A program made the position numbers and the translations under genes. This document shows positions 32,666-44,164 of a DNA stretch of 64,000 nucleotides, piece after piece; the first letter of the stretch is position 1; each line of letters begins with the position of its first letter. The notes beneath the pieces were generated by a model. That model saw nothing but the letters and a program-made list of their open reading frames with translations, made no database searches and was not told the origin of the DNA. The stretch comes from Bostrychus sinensis (Eukaryota; Chordata; Actinopteri; Gobiiformes; Eleotridae): assembly GCA_020698575.1 (NCBI GenBank), contig CM036254.1, forward strand, positions 34,655,393 through 34,719,392, read 5' to 3'.

Positions 32666-33074
32666 TACCCCCTCCAGAGACTGACCAAACAAACATGGCC
32701 GCTGCTGCTGCTGCTGCGCGTGTGTGTGAATGTAAAGGTCAGCGCTCTGCCCCCTGACCCACTGGGCGAGCCTCTCCAGGAGAAGTGGTCACATCCTCCT
32801 GGAGCTCTGTGTAAATATTAGCCTGATGTGGGCTCAGTAGACGGTGTACATCTACTTGTCTTTGCAGTGGGAGAGTGGCTGCTTCTAAACACATAGCTCT
32901 GGGATATTTGTGCAGAGAAATGAGCAATACCACTCCTGCTCAGCATGATGTTAGATAGACTTGCTATTTGGGAATTCTCTATTTTTGTCAACATTTACTC
33001 CACTATGTTCTGCTTGCACACTCAATAAAGCACTTTCTCAAAACATTTAGTTAAAAGATGTCTCTTATACAAGT

Positions 33075-33185
33075 TATTCCACGCTATAAAAAAAAAAGCT
33101 GCAAAAACTCAAAAAGATTGTTGAGTTTTAAGAAAAATAATGATAGAGTAAAACTTAAAATATAATGTTTTTAGACGTATGTTAA

Positions 33186-33219
<34 letters not shown>

Positions 33220-33235
33220 GATGGCTCCAAAACTC
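33075..33235. mobile_element. CAYTGTAAA-family MITE fragment
   Basis: GCTGCAAAAACTCAAAAAG at the left and CAGATGGCTCCAAAACTCAC at the right, with TTTTTAGACGTATG inside, as in 23978-25136. A poly-A run occupies about 33188-33217. Confidence 0.5.
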
Positions 33236-34235
33236 ACAGCATAAAACAAGACTAAATCAGCTCAAAAGCAGGGCTAAACTGTACCAAAAGGATTTATTAG
33301 TGGCCTATACTATAAATATCTCTACATTTATTAATTTAATTCCTAACCAGGATAAAGACTAAACCTGGCTCTAAATTAAATTAAAACTGACTCCTGAGTA
33401 CAACGAGAAGAAGCCTACATACCACCAATGGTACCTGTCCCACAGTTTGAGAACCACTGCTACACTATAGCAGTACAATAGATGTAGAGTTCCAGAATGC
33501 TCAGAGAGAAAAAGGAAAGCCCAGTTTGCAATAAAACAAGCTGGCCTAAAAGTAACACACACTAAACACTGGTTTGGGAATCATTTGACCTCTGAACTGA
33601 GAACCAGCTTCTATCCCAGAATAAGCAGTACATTAAAGAATACTTGCATGCACACCTTTGCTGAGTTAAAACTTCTCAAAGACAAAAAGAAAAACTACAA
33701 ACCAAATATTAAATGGTAAAAACATCTATCTCTCAGACAGACTTTGTGTTTCTCAGAGCAGATCTATCAGGCTCAGAGTTGGATACAGCTCACTTACATC
33801 AGGTGTTTGTCAGCGTGGTTCCATTTCTTTGACTTGAACTGTCTTTTATCACAGCAGGCCTATACACACTGAAGAATAGCACCTTTACTCACACAGACTT
33901 CATCAAAAATATAAACTTTACTAAACTAGGCCATGATCAAACACTGGTATAAAACATGGATGACATGACCCAGCGATACCTCCAAAAACATAGAGATTGG
34001 AACAAAATGCAAAACACTAAACTATACTAAACTATAAACTATAAACTATAAACTATAAACTGTACTAAACACTCATTAGGAATAAAAACATGAGTATGAA
34101 GTGAAGTGCATTAAAACTGCCCTGTGTTCTGTCAATAGCTGTTCAGAGTTCTATGAGTGAGCAAATGGTAGCCCCACTGGTTCAAATGTAGTTACAGTAC
34201 TTGAGTACATGTACTTCAGATTAAGACCTGTTTCT

Positions 34236-34742
34236 AACAACAACAACAACAACAATAACAATAACAACAATAATAACAACAACAACAATAACAACAACAA
34301 TAACAACAGCAATAACAACAACAACAACAATAACAACAATAATAATAACAACAACAATAACAACAGCAATACCAACAACAACAACAATAACAATAACAGC
34401 AATAACAACAATAACAATAACAACAATAACAATAACAACAATAACAACAGCAATAACAACAGCAACAACAATAATAACAATAACAACAATAACAATAACA
34501 ACAATAACAACAATAACAACAATAACAATAACAACAACAATAATAACAACAATAACAACAACAATAACAATAACAGCAATAACAACAATAACAACAACAA
34601 TAACAATAATAGCAATAACAACAATAACAACAACAATAACAACAATAACAGCAATAACAACAATAACAATAACAATAATAACAACAATAACAACAACAAT
34701 AACAACAATAATAATAACAACAATAACAAAAACAACAACAAT

Positions 34743-34784
<42 letters not shown>

Positions 34785-34811
34785 AATAATAATAATAATA
34801 ATAATAATAAT
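34236..34811 (+). repeat. Very long AAC/AAT compound microsatellite (576 bp)
   Basis: About 192 uninterrupted triplets, almost all AAC or AAT, with sparse AGC/ACC variants. It ends in pure (AAC)n then pure (AAT)n from about 34783. It stays in triplet register over its whole length, so both strands show long open frames (poly-Asn and poly-Leu) that are not genes. Confidence 0.95.
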
Positions 34812-34999
34812 CTACTTATGGATGAAACTGGAACAGCGTTTTTCCAATTATAGCAGTATCATATTTTCACAACAGTCTTTTGCCATCAAGCCAACCCCAC
34901 ACCTGTCAGGTCACCACAACACACAATTGGTCAAACCAGCAGTGGTTTGGATGCAAACACATTGCCCTGAGCTGGACAATGCACACATTTTAGAGAGTT

Positions 35000-35245
35000 T
35001 TTGGGACTGGCACGAATCAATCTGCCAACGTGTAAAGACATGCACGTGTTAGGAGAGTGAGTCACTCTAAACTGCCCCTAGTGAATGAATGTGAGAGTGA
35101 ATGGTTGTCTGTCTGCGTGTGTCTCTGTGTCAGCCCTGGGACTAATTGGCCCCTGTCCATGGTGTACCTTGTCGAAGTCCCATAGTTACGGGGATAGGCT
35201 CCAGTCACCCATGATCTCTAACAGGAATAAGTGGAAGAACGTCTT
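35000..35245 (+). repeat. Interspersed repeat 'AATGAATGTGAGAGTGAATGG'
   Basis: Order: GTGTAAAGACATGCACGTGT, CTAAACTGCCCCTAGTGAATG, GTCAGCCCTGGGACTAATTGG, CATAGTTACGGGGATAGGCTCC. Common teleost repeat; related copies at 15590, 37195, 44870 and 63120. Confidence 0.7.
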
Positions 35246-35443
35246 GGCACAAAAGGTACACTTGCTTTTGACCACCTGTGGCTAAAATCCTTACACTGAC
35301 AGTTGATATTCACAGAAGCAACTAATGCAGTGCTAAGATCTTGCGTGAACAGATCATGTGCCACTGCTGTATGTAGTAAATGAGCTACTAAAAGCATTCA
35401 GTGTACCAGAATCATATATAACCATTATTATTTAAAACATTTG

Positions 35444-35520
35444 CAGAGCCGGCTTTTTGGCATAGTGGATATAGGCAGCTGTCTAGGGCCCCCAGCCACG
35501 CATGCTCAATGTGTGGTCAG
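35444..35520 (+). mobile_element. hAT end fragment (CAGAGCCGG)
   Basis: CAGAGCCGGCTTTTTGGC...GGCAGCTGTCTAGGGCCCCC, the same terminus type as 48048 and 54111. A possible inverse end (AGCCGGCCTT at 36238-36247) lies 0.8 kb away, but no target duplication supports the pairing. Confidence 0.45.
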
Positions 35521-35779
35521 CGATACTGTAAACTGCTGCAAGGATGATGAGCCTAGTCCATCACAGAAAAGAAGGTTCAATTTAAGTAAATCAAAAGGCA
35601 TAAACATGTTTTACTTTTCTCAAGCTTCAAATCTGTCTTTGTTTGGTGACAATCTACCGAATATCCATGGAGAAATAATCATTAGTATCTCACAGAAATA
35701 AGATGTGCAGTTATAGACGACACAATCGTACAACGTATTTCTCTCATTATTTTAGCTGTAATATTATTAAAACAACATA

Positions 35780-36120
35780 AAAGTTAAGTTGTGTGCGTTC
35801 TGTATAGAGGAAGAAGAGAATCTGATGCATTTATTTTATTTTTGTCCATCTGTCTCAGAATGTTGGGCTATAGTCCAGAAATGACTAAATTTAAAATTGA
35901 AATTGACATCAAGCCCATAAATATTATTTTAGAATCTCTGGAAAATAAGTCGGTGAATATAATAAATACAATAATCCTATTAGGAAAGACTTTTATATTG
36001 AAAAGACATTGTAAGGCAAGGTAGAACTTTGTTTCCGTCATTTCAAAAATAAACTTTACCAACAGTCTGTTCTAGAAAGAATTATAGCAACCAACAATAA
36101 GTTAAGTATTATACAATAAA
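35780..36120 (+). mobile_element. L1-like LINE ORF2 C-terminal relic
   Basis: The + strand frame at 35791-36024 ends with NIILESLENKSVNIINTIIL then LGKTFILKRHCKA, the pattern that closes the C-terminal region of vertebrate/fish L1 ORF2. The next bases, in another frame, read VLERIIATNNKLS, continuing the similarity. A T-rich 3' region and an (AAT)n tail at 36465-36497 may be its 3' end. Truncated and frameshifted. Confidence 0.55.
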
Positions 36121-36464
36121 AAATGGGAAGTTCTGAAATGGGACTGATGTCAAGTTTCAAAACAATTACTTTTTTGTTTTTTTTTTAATGTATGTGTGTA
36201 ATGTATTTTTAAGTATGTAATACTGTTCCAACTATATAGCCGGCCTTAAAACCATACAATTAGAGCTAAGACTTGTAGGCTTGTTTTGTTTGTATATGTT
36301 ATTTTCAGTTTCTTTTTTTTTTTTCTTTTTTTCATTTTTTTAGCATTATTATTTATCTTTCTTGTGTCTACTGTGTTGTGTTGTTGTCCTTTTGGTTATA
36401 TAACCAGTCTATGTTGCTTGTCCATCTGTCATGTTTGTCTCTGTTATAAAGTATTTGATGTTTA

Positions 36465-36497
36465 ATAATAATAATAATCATAATAATAATAATAATA
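36465..36497 (+). repeat. (AAT)n microsatellite
   Basis: AATAATAATAATAATCATAA then further AAT units; possible tail of the L1-like relic. Confidence 0.75.
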
Positions 36498-36629
36498 GGT
36501 TCAGACGTCCTGACAAACAGTGGTGTAGCCTGTGGAGTTTTCTAGAGCCTGCTCTGTCCAGTGTCCAGTAAAACTCATAGACTGCGTTCCTGTGCATTTT
36601 CAGACCAATCCATTACAAGAGGAACAGAT

Positions 36630-36631
<2 letters not shown>

Positions 36632-36672
<41 letters not shown>
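36632..36672 (+). repeat. (CA)n microsatellite
   Basis: About 20 uninterrupted CA units; a second short CA run lies at 36896-36919. The minus-strand frame through both is an artefact. Confidence 0.9.
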
Positions 36673-36676
<4 letters not shown>

Positions 36677-37194
36677 AAAAAGTTTATGCCCAAATCTAAA
36701 ATTTTACCCAGGGCACCAAGAGAACCACTACTAGACTTGTGTGTAAGTCTTGGTGCTGTGCAGACTTTTCTCTGAGGTGTGTGCACTGCTGTGTCCCTTG
36801 TGCCCAGCTTCATCCTGAGTGACCCCAGCGCCTCTTCATTCACGGACCAGTGCCACCGGACTGACTGGGTACCACTGGGGTGCACCCAGGGGCCACACAC
36901 ACATACACACACACACACAGAGGGTCTGCTCTCTGAATACTGAACTGCTCTCTCCACTTCACACACACCACAAGCCAATTAGCACGAAGCAGGCATGAAA
37001 TTGGAAACACAGCAGAAACGACACACAAGTAAGCCGGCGGTAAACAAGAGGATTAGGACTGAAATCAGGGTAGACCAGACTCCCAACGACTGTGGGACAA
37101 CACATTCTCTCTGCAGTCAAACTTGTGCACAGTTGTTGGAAGCTAATGAAGTGCTCAAGGCGTACCATAATAGAATTTTTTATTGATTAGTGGT

Positions 37195-37315
37195 TGAATT
37201 AAAGTCAGTCATCCTTGTGACTAACTGGCCATTGCCTAGCGTGCACCCTGCCTAAGGCCAATAGTTGCTGTGAAAGGCTGCAGCCACCCACGACCCCAGA
37301 AGTAAAGTCACTGGC
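37195..37315 (+). repeat. Interspersed repeat fragment (35000 family)
   Basis: TTGTGACTAACTGGCCATTG, CACCCTGCCTAAGGCCAATAG, GCAGCCACCCACGACCCC. Diverged copy of the 3' half. Confidence 0.55.
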
Positions 37316-37319
37316 AGTC

Positions 37320-38110
37320 AGGGGTGTAAGGTGGTAACAAAGAGCCCCAGTGCAGGTTTTAAGAATGGGCTCCTAAATTGTGAAACACATATTGATAATT
37401 TTAGTCCTAAAAACTGTACTGTGTTTTCTTAAAGTCAACTAATTCTTCAGATGCAAACCTGTCACTGCCACACACATAAAAAAATATATATTTTTTAGTT
37501 TATTTTTGTTCATAAGTAAATCCTCTAAACATTATGTAAATAGTATGAAGGAATTATGCTTTGTATAGATTTTTATATGTTTTTTAATCATAAGAAACAT
37601 TTGTTCTTAAGTGGAGTCCTGCCGGCTCTAGCCCAGACAGAAAATAACACACTATTGACTATAATTAAGGGCTTTCAATCAGGCCCCCTCATGTCCTGGG
37701 CCCCAGTACAGCTGGCTGCATTGCCTGATGTTATGTCCCTGTTGACAGTGTATATTAAATATTTGTGTATGAATAAATATTTGGCATACCCTTCCATTTG
37801 TCTGCTACTCTATCAATAACACCTGAAAAATACATTTATACACAATTAGGCTGGCTTTTTATCATTATTATTATTATTATTTTCAATTTGCTTAGGTCCT
37901 GAAAGCAGTTTGTCATATGTTGCTATTGTCCTGTTTTCTAATTGGTTGTGTATCTGGCCAATCAAGTGACTGAATATGCCTTCTCCTTTCTCTGGCACCT
38001 ACAATCAACTGAACCCAGACTAATTCTAGGGATAAATAAATAGAATGACTGGAAGATGAAATAATACCTTTGTATATTGTGTATTAGGGTTGTAAGAACA
38101 TGTCAAAAAA
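37320..38110. other. Intron, nothing definite
   Basis: AT-rich, with an (ATT)n run near 37862-37881. No recognised gene. Confidence 0.3.
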
Positions 38111-38111
38111 T

Positions 38112-38311
38112 GGTGCCGCAGTGTGGTAGTTGGTAGAGTTGCGGCGCATGTGCACACCGGCTGTGGCCTCTCTCGGCGTCATGGGTTTGAGTCTGGCCTC
38201 TGATGTCTATTCCTGCTCTTGCCCCCATAAAATCCTGTCACTACTCCACTGTATACTAATACACTAATAAATCACAAAAACAAAGCTTAAAAATAAATAA
38301 ATAAATAAATA
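38112..38311 (+). mobile_element. tRNA-headed SINE with (AAAT)n tail
   Basis: The head GGTGCCGCAGTGTGGTAG-TTGGTAGAG is A-box-like, ATGGGTTTGAGTCTGG is B-box-like, then an unrelated body and AAATAAATAAAT tail at about 38290-38311. Distinct from the 11897/14442 family. Confidence 0.65.
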
Positions 38312-38564
38312 TTGCTTTTTTAAATTAATGTTTTGGTGTTTTATTTTACTGAAAAAAATCAAACTTTAAGTGTTGACCATTGTTTATATATTTAATAAAT
38401 ACAATTCTCATAGAAGTTTTTATTTCTTGCTTATTTGTAGAAATGCAACTACTTCTAAAATGAATTAGCAGTATTTGCTGTTCTAAAATTAAAGGCATTT
38501 CATAAAATGTTATGCATGTAGTGTTGTACTATTTTACAGCTTAAGTTTTCCAAAATAATATTAC

Positions 38565-38993
38565 TTAAAGTGGAACTCAGTAACTCTGCTCGTTTCTTCG
38601 CTCTTTTTGCCTTATTTTCCTCTATATAGCTCCCCCTACAGTTCGGAGTACAGCACTATCATAAATACTAACAAGCCCAGTTGACTCCTGTGTGACCCCT
38701 CGCTCGTCTTTACATTTGTTTTCCTTTCCATGTATCTGTACAAAGTTTTTTCTTCCATCTGGCCACTCTGGCACGAGGAAAATCGAGAATTAAAGTGGTT
38801 GCTAGCTTGTTGTTTTGCTAACTGGAATGTGCCACTTTCTCGCGAGACCCGAGACTTCTGTGACTCCGGGTCAACAGCTCACTGTTGCAAGTGTCACTTT
38901 TCAGCCCAGAGACACCAGGGGGAGATGACACACACTTCATTTACCCCACAACAACTCATCTAACCATCACAGACTCCGAAACTGTTTATTTAA

Positions 38994-38995
<2 letters not shown>
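38565..38995 (+). repeat. 'GCTCGTTTCTTCGCTG' repeat, copy 3 (longest)
   Basis: CAGTAACTCTGCTCGTTTCTTC, TAGCTCCCCCTACAGTTCGG, CCCAGTTGACTCC and, farther on, TTTCTCGCGAGACCCGAG and CACCAGGGGGAGATGAC. Followed by poly-A (38998-39024). The open frame inside is not a recognised protein. Class unknown; possibly an internally non-coding DNA element. Confidence 0.6.
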
Positions 38996-39026
<31 letters not shown>

Positions 39027-39029
39027 ATT

Positions 39030-39688
39030 ACAGTATCAATATACCGTATTGAGATGCTTGTTTTCTTGACATATAGCATTGCATCAAAAGAAGTTGTAAA
39101 ACCTCTCCAGTAATGAGATTTTATTTATTTTTTTTTTACCCTAGAACCACTATTCCACCCATAATTTCTCAGCAAATCCCCAGTCCCTCGCTCTTGGTGC
39201 ACAGATCTATAGAGCACAGACTGCTCCCTGAGTGGCAGCAGTAACATGGCCCCAGTCCAGGGGTCAGTGCGCACTCTGCAATATCGTTTGTGACGCGGTG
39301 GATTTACCTCGACAGCGCAGAGCTCCGGGGGAACAGGACATGTCCAATACTCACTGAATATCTGAGAGCATGTCCCATCTCCACTGTACTGCACATCTAA
39401 GAACAGAGGCCATCACATTATGGCTGTGTAAATCCCATGTGCTCATCCCCGGAGCGGAATATATCGACGTGTGGTCAATAGTCCCTCTGCGGTTCTCCAG
39501 TCATGCAGATGAAGTCTGGTGTTTACCATACATCAAAATGTTGCATTACACTGGCTTCCTATGTAAATGTTGTTGTTTTTATGGATAGCCGAAAGGCAGG
39601 CATGAGCTTCCTATAATTGCATTGCCTTAACAAAGCCCCTATATATGGCCTATACTGCCCTACACAGAACAAAACACAGTATCTACAG
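39030..39688. other. Intron, nothing definite
   Basis: 39140-39560 is GC-balanced and repeat-free, with short overlapping frames on both strands but no recognised product. Confidence 0.3.
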
Positions 39689-39934
39689 CAGACATCTGCA
39701 GTCTGTAGTTTTACAGCCGCATGTGGCTCTTTAGTCCTACTCCTGCGGCTTTTTGAAGGAAATAAATAGACAACTATAAAACAAACTGCATCTGCAGCAT
39801 CTTGTCAATCTAAAATATAACTTTTTTCCTGGTTTCCAGTCTGCGCTGTGGGCTTAACTGTGAAACTTTTACAATTAGCTGACACAGACAGAAGTGCCAC
39901 AGCATAAGCACCAAGAAACAGTTACAGGATGTAA

Positions 39935-40830
39935 CTTATTTTTTTATTTATTTATTTATTTGAAAGGGACAGGACAAAAAAAACATTGTTACAGTTTCAG
40001 ATGCAACCGATGCCATGTCCACAGGCCATCTGGCTAACAGCTAATTTGCAGACCAAGTCCCTGAGACAAAACAAACAGTAACAAACAATTAGACAAAGGC
40101 ACAAACATTAAAACATACAATACATATAATACAGAATATTTACAACAAAACACTGGTAGAGATGTAACTCCAATGTCCACAGACTTGATTAGATTTAAGC
40201 CATTGTTTTACTTCACAAGTAAATTGTTTTAGATCTGGGAGAGCTTTTAATTCGGCAGGTATGGTGTTCCAGATCTGAGGGCCTTTTACTGTGAATGAGC
40301 TCTGGCCAAATGTAGTCCTACATTTGGCTGGTCTACAGTCACCGCTGGCAGCGCCCCTTGTGGTGACGCCTCGGGTTTGATATTTTTGAATTGTGTTGCT
40401 TATGATCTCTGGGGCAAGACCATTAGTACATTTAAAAATTAACTTTAACAAAGAACACTTTATAAAATTTTCAAAACTTAATAAATTGTGCTTTTCTTGA
40501 ATTCTACAGTAATGCCATTTCATTGGCTTTTGGTCCAGAACTTTTAAAGCTTGTTTATAAAGAGAAACTACACTTTTCATTGCTGACTGGTTAGCCTGGC
40601 TCCAGACAGTGATACAATAGGAAAAATGGGATAAAATCATTGCATGAAAATATAATTTAGCCGCATTTATTGATAAACAAGATCTTATAAGACGAAAACA
40701 GTTCATATTAGTCCTAACCGTCTTTGTTAACGTCTGTTCTCTGAGTGAGATAATCAGTGCGGTATTTAACACAGTTCTTTGTTAGTTTGCAGTTATTAAT
40801 GACTACCCCTATGCTGTATCTAGTTAGTTT
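39935..40830 (-). mobile_element. 5'-truncated LINE inside the hAT
   Basis: The minus-strand element ends in a TTTATTTATTTATTTG-type 3' tail at about 39940-39962. It has a 3' UTR containing GGCCTGTGGACATGGCATCG-type words and a long coding remnant (next entry). The upstream limit is approximate. Confidence 0.75.
40140..40772 (-). CDS. LINE reverse transcriptase C-terminal frame (210 codons, open)
   Basis: The C-terminal part of a non-LTR retrotransposon ORF2, still open over 210 codons. The block AAKLYFHAMILSHFSYCITVW (split here for length: AAKLYFHAMILSH, FSYCITVW) is the typical post-RT 'thumb/connection' signature of CR1/L2/Rex-type LINEs. It is followed by SLYKQALKVLD, then LIFKCTNGLAPEII and a tail with GPQIWNTIPAELKALPDL, which is common near the end of these proteins. 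The catalytic RT domain and endonuclease are missing (5' truncation), so it cannot act alone. The lack of stops indicates a rather recent insertion. The first Met is arbitrary; the true protein would start far upstream. Confidence 0.8.
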   Translation of the reverse strand: MLNTALIISLREQTLTKTVRTNMNCFRLIRSCLSINAAKLYFHAMILSHFSYCITVWSQANQSAMKSVVSLYKQALKVLDQKPMKWHYCRIQEKHNLLSFENFIKCSLLKLIFKCTNGLAPEIISNTIQKYQTRGVTTRGAASGDCRPAKCRTTFGQSSFTVKGPQIWNTIPAELKALPDLKQFTCEVKQWLKSNQVCGHWSYISTSVLL

Positions 40831-40944
40831 AGAAATAGGCTAAGTGACTTTTGTGCATCAAAATTAGTTCTTTACACATTCAAATTTTGTATTTTTGGGA
40901 AGAATTGGCTCTTTGGATTTGGAAGTTTGCAGACTCCTGATTTA

Positions 40945-42365
40945 CGGTAACAGTGAAAATGAGAAAAATGGCTTTAAAGTTTTGATGTTGTCCTTGTGTA
41001 TTAATATAATACCGTGTTATAAATAATGTTTTATCAATCACAACCATCACCACGTGAAGAACTTTTTTTATGGAGTGTCCTAAAAAACATATTTATTGAG
41101 CACTTTGACAGTCAAAATCAACAAGTATAACACCATGTGTATGAACAAAGGAAGTGTCAAAGTTTTGTGCCCAAGTTTTGTCCCATTGCAGAGTTTAAAC
41201 AAAAATGGTCTAAACATTTTGCAGTAACTACACAGATCTGTCAGCAATACAAAGGCAGAGTGCAGTAACTGCTGCGAGCTGCAGTTACATTTCACCTTTG
41301 TATAACTGTGATATTTGTAGTTACTGCAAATTTAACAACAGCATTTCTTTAAAATGTGACAAAGCTAGAAAACAGATGATATGAAGGATGTTTTCAGTCT
41401 TAGCTACACTTTGAAAAACTATGCAGATACTGTGTTTTACCTTTGTATGGTAGTGTAGGACCTGCTAAACCTTCATTTTAAACACCCAAGTCTTCAGAAT
41501 CTCTCACGATTGCATTTCTGCTTGTCTTACACTGTTGGTGCGTACAGCTCAGTTTTACCCCAAGCTTGGGGATTGTTTCAGTGGTGTCTGGAAGCTCTGT
41601 GCCAGATCAGCAGCAAACCACTATGATGCTTAGTACAGTACTCTGCTCCAAACCCTGTACAGTGTCAGTAAATAAACCAGTCCCTGTCACACAATACCAA
41701 AGCAGCTCATGCCAAACATCACATTTGGAAGTGCTAAAAAAAACATAAATGTTTCTGCTCTCAACACATAACCAAATAATGATGCCTGCATTTTCAGCAC
41801 AGGAATGTAATATTAGAACAATATGCAAATGGTAGTACATAACACTCTGGGAATGAAACAAAGACAAACTGCAAACAGAGGAACCAGTCATGTGATCTCA
41901 GTGCCTACATTTAGCAAACCATCTGTCAGCTGCTACAAGTGAGAATCCAGGATTTTCTCCTGCTCTTGCCTTCTCTGCTCCACACCCTTCTCTGAGTCTA
42001 TTTTCTTTTATTGTTTCTTTTTTCATTTTTCATTTCTTTTTTTTATTTAATTACAATGAACACAGAGGTAAACAGACTGCGTGTAGTGCCAAGGACAAAC
42101 AAACAAAAAAGGAATAGAAAAATAAAAAAATAAAACAACAAACATAAAAAATACAGGGGATACTGTTAAAAGTCTTAAAGGCTGATTTTAAGACAGTTTT
42201 CTTTCAAGCAGCAGAACAAGAATGGATTCTATTGTTTATGGTACTTAATTTCTGTTTTTTTTTTGTTTTTTGTTTAGCACTCTAGGTCTATTTTCAATAG
42301 CCCATCTATACTTTATATACTGTACTTCAAGGCTCTTTATCATCCTATGTTGCTATTATATCCAA
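40945..42365. other. Intron with one small inverted repeat
   Basis: The inverted repeat at 41217-41328 pairs GCAGTAACTACA with its reverse complement and also CAATACAAAGG with CCTTTGTAT. The rest is low-copy or AT-rich with no recognised feature. Confidence 0.35.
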
Positions 42366-42367
42366 TC

Positions 42368-42960
42368 TTAGGGGCTGTTTAGACAACAACGCATTTTGCT
42401 GAAGGTTTGATTGTGGTTTGAGTTTGAGTTACCATTTTTTGAATCTGCAATCTTTTGAAAACTCTGGAGGAGATGTTTAGGTCTGACAGTTGAGACTTGC
42501 TCGGAGCCGCTCTGCTCTCGAGTCCTCACTGAAAACAATGACATACCAGCCCCGATCTGAACAGTGATTGTGTCATCTGACCCACAAGCTCAAAATATGA
42601 GGCTTTTATGTCTCATATGTTCATATTTGGTCCAGTAACTGTCAGTAATATCTGAATGACTTACTTTTACTGAAGACTTTATAAGAATGGCTCCAGAAAA
42701 ACACAAATATTTTAAAGTAGTTGGTAAGTTGCAGATGGAATTATATTTCCTCTGCTGTTTACTCACTGTGTGGTGTAGAGCATTTATGGGGCCCACAGCG
42801 CCGTTTGCTGGACAAACACAGGTACTACAATTTACTGTATTTTTCCTCACACTTCAGCGTTTCCTTGAAAATGCATATCGCAGGCAGCATGACTGTTGCG
42901 TTTTCCTGGCCAGCTTTGTCATTTAAACAGGCTCTTTGCATTTTTTTTTTTTATTACATG
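42368..42960. repeat. Possible DNA-transposon relic (GGGGCTGTTTAGACAACAACG)
   Basis: The start resembles the fish 'GGGGCCGTTTACACGACAACG' terminus, and GAAAATGCATATCGCAGG and GTTGCGTTTTCCTGGCC near 42870-42912 fit the interior of such elements. The right terminus was not located. Confidence 0.4.
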
Positions 42961-43229
42961 TAACCCGAGTCTATATCAACCAGTATCAGAAAGAATAGCC
43001 TGTAAATTTTCTGTTGTTATCATGTACTGATTTGGCATAATTTGGTATCATTGCTGAAATCCTCCTCTCATTTATCTGGGGTTGGGACAGGCACAGGGAG
43101 TCCACTGCCTTGTGACTCCTTGTGGCTATATTGTGTAATTGTGTGCTGTGGATTACCTAAAAAAGACAGACAAGGCAATGTAAATGTGCAGACACATACA
43201 CATACATGTACTCAGGTGGTCATTTTTGG

Positions 43230-43560
43230 TCAGGTCATTTTTTAACATAAGTACAGATAAAGAAGAAAAAAAGTATTAAAGTATCACATGAATATTTCAT
43301 CATAGAAGTAAAAAAAAAGTCTTTTGTATGTAATGCATTATTAGTGAATTACAATTCAGAATAGTGCTGATTACGCTTATGAATTTAAAGAAGCAGTACC
43401 ATAGAAAGTAACTGAATCTGCAGCATTTTGTTGTTTTTACACTGTACCACTTTATATTTATGTATTGCTGCAAGACGGCACAGCAACAACAAATGATTTC
43501 AAACCAAAACTCAAAGTAACGTGCAACAAATACAGACACCATACCAGAAATATATGTACT
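43230..43560. repeat. Possible AAGTACAGATAAA-repeat remnant
   Basis: ACATAAGTACAGATAAAGA and GAAGTAAAAAAAAAGTC resemble the 598-930 family edge. Weak. Confidence 0.3.
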
Positions 43561-43695
43561 ATAAAGTTATGTTTATATATTGAATTTTAAACTGAATCGA
43601 GCTGCACTTTTTTACTCAAACCATAACAAAATGTGGCTCTTTTTAAACTATTTGAACCACCACAAGTTGTGAGAATGCACCAAAAGACAAAAAGT

Positions 43696-43964
43696 CACAG
43701 TAAAATTTACAAGAAAATACTGTCATATTTATGGTTGAAAAACTGGCAGCTGTGGTTGCCAGAAATTGACCGTAAAAAATACTTTGACACTATGAAGCTT
43801 TTACAGTAAATGACCTTCATGTTACAGTACAATAACGTAAAACAACAAATTGTTCACATTGCGAGAGACCATGCGTCACATCAACGTGGCGGAAATAAGG
43901 TCATTTACTGTAAAATTCTGGCCAGTTTTTTACCGTACATTTTACTTTTTTTTTTCTGACAGTG
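43696..43964. mobile_element. Palindromic MITE (CACAGTAAA / GCACTGTCAG ends)
   Basis: Inverted words AAAAACTGGC...CCAG and GACCGTAAAAAATAC pair with CTGGCCAGTTTTTTACCGTA on the right. Interior TTTACTGTAAAA/TTACAGTAAATGACC inverted pairs. Belongs to the widespread ACTGTAAAA fish MITE type. Confidence 0.7.
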
Positions 43965-44164
43965 CGCAATAAAATGGTGACTGTAAACAGATGCATATCA
44001 TTACGAGCAACACTTGTGATCTCCTTGCCTACATTTATCCAACCATCTGTCCTGTACTAAACATGAACAACCAGATCATTTCTTCCACTCTGCCTTCGCT
44101 CCTCTCCCCACTACACCCTATACTCTTCCTCATCTATACTCCTCTCACCAGCTCTCTCAAGCCT

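Larger units (their letters stand above)
39689..40939. mobile_element. hAT element split by a LINE insertion
   Basis: Left end CAGACATCTGCAGTCTGTAG...GCCGCATGTGGCTCTTTAG; right end read outward CAGGAGTCTGCAAACTTCC...CCAAAGAGCC. Flanking 8-mers ATCTACAG (39681-39688) and ATTTACGG (40940-40947) match at 6 of 8. The middle is occupied by a minus-strand LINE, so the hAT was present first. Confidence 0.8.

Noticed and set aside
34151..34853. Two long open frames (about 210 codons each) of poly-Leu and poly-Asn
   Set aside because: Both are produced by the AAC/AAT microsatellite, which keeps triplet register; no flanking coding sequence or splice context.
35444..36247. Complete hAT element spanning the L1-like relic
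   Set aside because: The two CCGGCY ends could pair but no 8-bp target duplication matches, and the L1-like 3' region seems to continue beyond the proposed right end.
36613..36978. 121-codon minus-strand frame with poly-CV ends
   Set aside because: Ends are made by two CA microsatellites; the middle has no recognised domain.
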